This document shows positions 4,843-5,238 of a DNA stretch of 5,238 nucleotides, one piece after another. The notes below the pieces were generated by a model. The model was not told the origin of the DNA, did no database searches, and saw nothing but the letters and a program-made list of their open reading frames with translations. Both the position numbers and the translations under genes were made by a program. Positions within the stretch are counted from its first letter, which is position 1, and each line of letters begins with the position of its first letter. The stretch lies in assembly GCF_938040115.1 (NCBI RefSeq), contig NZ_CALHXD010000052.1:1-5238 (forward strand). The letters are read 5' to 3'. Source of the DNA: an uncultured Campylobacter sp. (GTDB lineage Bacteria; Campylobacterota; Campylobacteria; Campylobacterales; Campylobacteraceae).

Positions 4843-5238
4843 AACGCGCAGCTTTCTCGCGCCGTTTGGACGCGGTTTTGGGGCTCGCGCGGTTAAATTT
4901 TGGCGGCGCACGGGACGGTGCGACTGCAAATTTGAACTCAAATTTAGCCCGCAAAATTTACTCTCCACTTTTTGCGGTTTTTGTGATTTGCGCATTTGCT
5001 GCGTCGCTTAGAGCCGAGCCGCGCCCGACGCAGGATGATTTTAACGCCTGCTTCGAGAAAAACTTGCCCGCCATGGTAAACGTCGCGGGTAACGGCGGCA
5101 TCGCGATCACGCCAAATCTAATCGCCGTACCTAAAGGCGAAATTCCCGTGAAAAACTACGTCAAATTTGATCCATATCTAGGCCTCTATCTGGTCGCCTC
5201 GGACGTCAAACTCGAGCCTGTAAAGATATCTGACGATA
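4839..5238 (+). CDS. Exported protein of the Cj1643 type, N-terminal part, cut by the window end
   Basis: The frame starts at an ATG overlapping the ybaB stop and stays open for 133 codons to the right edge. The product has a hydrophobic segment (about 43-57, SPLFAVFVICAFAAS) followed by LRAEP, which resembles a signal-peptide cleavage site after A59. Before it lies an unusual N-terminal stretch of about 40 residues with several Arg. The following region (NACFEKNLPAMVNVAGNGGIA, from N69, then ITPNLIAVP and NYVKFDPYLGLYLV) resembles the start of the C. jejuni Cj1643 family, whose members I recall as periplasmic proteins with a PDZ domain further along. That domain would lie outside this window. 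The ATG has a modest GGGA (4827-4830), eight bases upstream. A TTG at 4932 would give a more typical 28-residue signal peptide. Export is inferred and the precise role is unknown. Confidence 0.8.
   Translation, partial: MKRAAFSRRLDAVLGLARLNFGGARDGATANLNSNLARKIYSPLFAVFVICAFAASLRAEPRPTQDDFNACFEKNLPAMVNVAGNGGIAITPNLIAVPKGEIPVKNYVKFDPYLGLYLVASDVKLEPVKISDD

Overview
The window looks like chromosomal DNA of a Campylobacter-type epsilonproteobacterium, probably one of the more GC-rich oral or anaerobic species of the C. rectus/showae/curvus/concisus kind. The genus-level reading rests on three things: the gene content and order, the promoter style (TATAAT-type -10 boxes without a clear -35), and a very high density of the hexamer AAATTT. 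No species assignment is possible from sequence reading alone.

Layout, all on the + strand. Positions 1-402 are AT-rich and have no convincing complete gene. An open frame enters from the left edge and stops at 124; it may be the end of another gene. A strong extended -10 (TGCTATAAT) precedes a compact three-gene operon of overlapping reading frames: an Nfu/NifU C-terminal-domain Fe-S scaffold protein (403-672), a TPR-like helical protein of unknown function starting at TTG (665-1210), and murE (1194-2486), the meso-diaminopimelate-adding ligase of peptidoglycan synthesis. A good intrinsic terminator (2513-2541) closes this operon.

panD (2759-3106, aspartate 1-decarboxylase, pantothenate/CoA pathway) follows with its own promoter. 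A 246-bp spacer carries a long hairpin and a 20-bp tandem repeat. It leads to an EFR1-type flavodoxin-ferredoxin fusion protein (3353-4129) with eight cluster-ligand cysteines. A second spacer of about 395 bp, rich in inverted repeats, precedes a two-gene unit: the YbaB/EbfC nucleoid-associated protein (best start 4525) and, overlapping it by ATGA, a secreted or membrane-anchored protein resembling the Campylobacter Cj1643 family. That last gene runs off the right edge.

From memory, nfu, the TPR-like gene, murE, ybaB and the Cj1643-like gene are contiguous in C. jejuni (Cj1639-Cj1643), and panD lies next to ybaB in Helicobacter pylori (HP0034-HP0035). The window therefore looks like a conserved epsilonproteobacterial housekeeping block with panD and an accessory redox gene, EFR1, lying between murE and ybaB. 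I do not see a clear new defence or mobile system. The points most worth a second look are the EFR1 gene with its structured upstream region, the genome-signature-like AAATTT excess, and several start-site questions.
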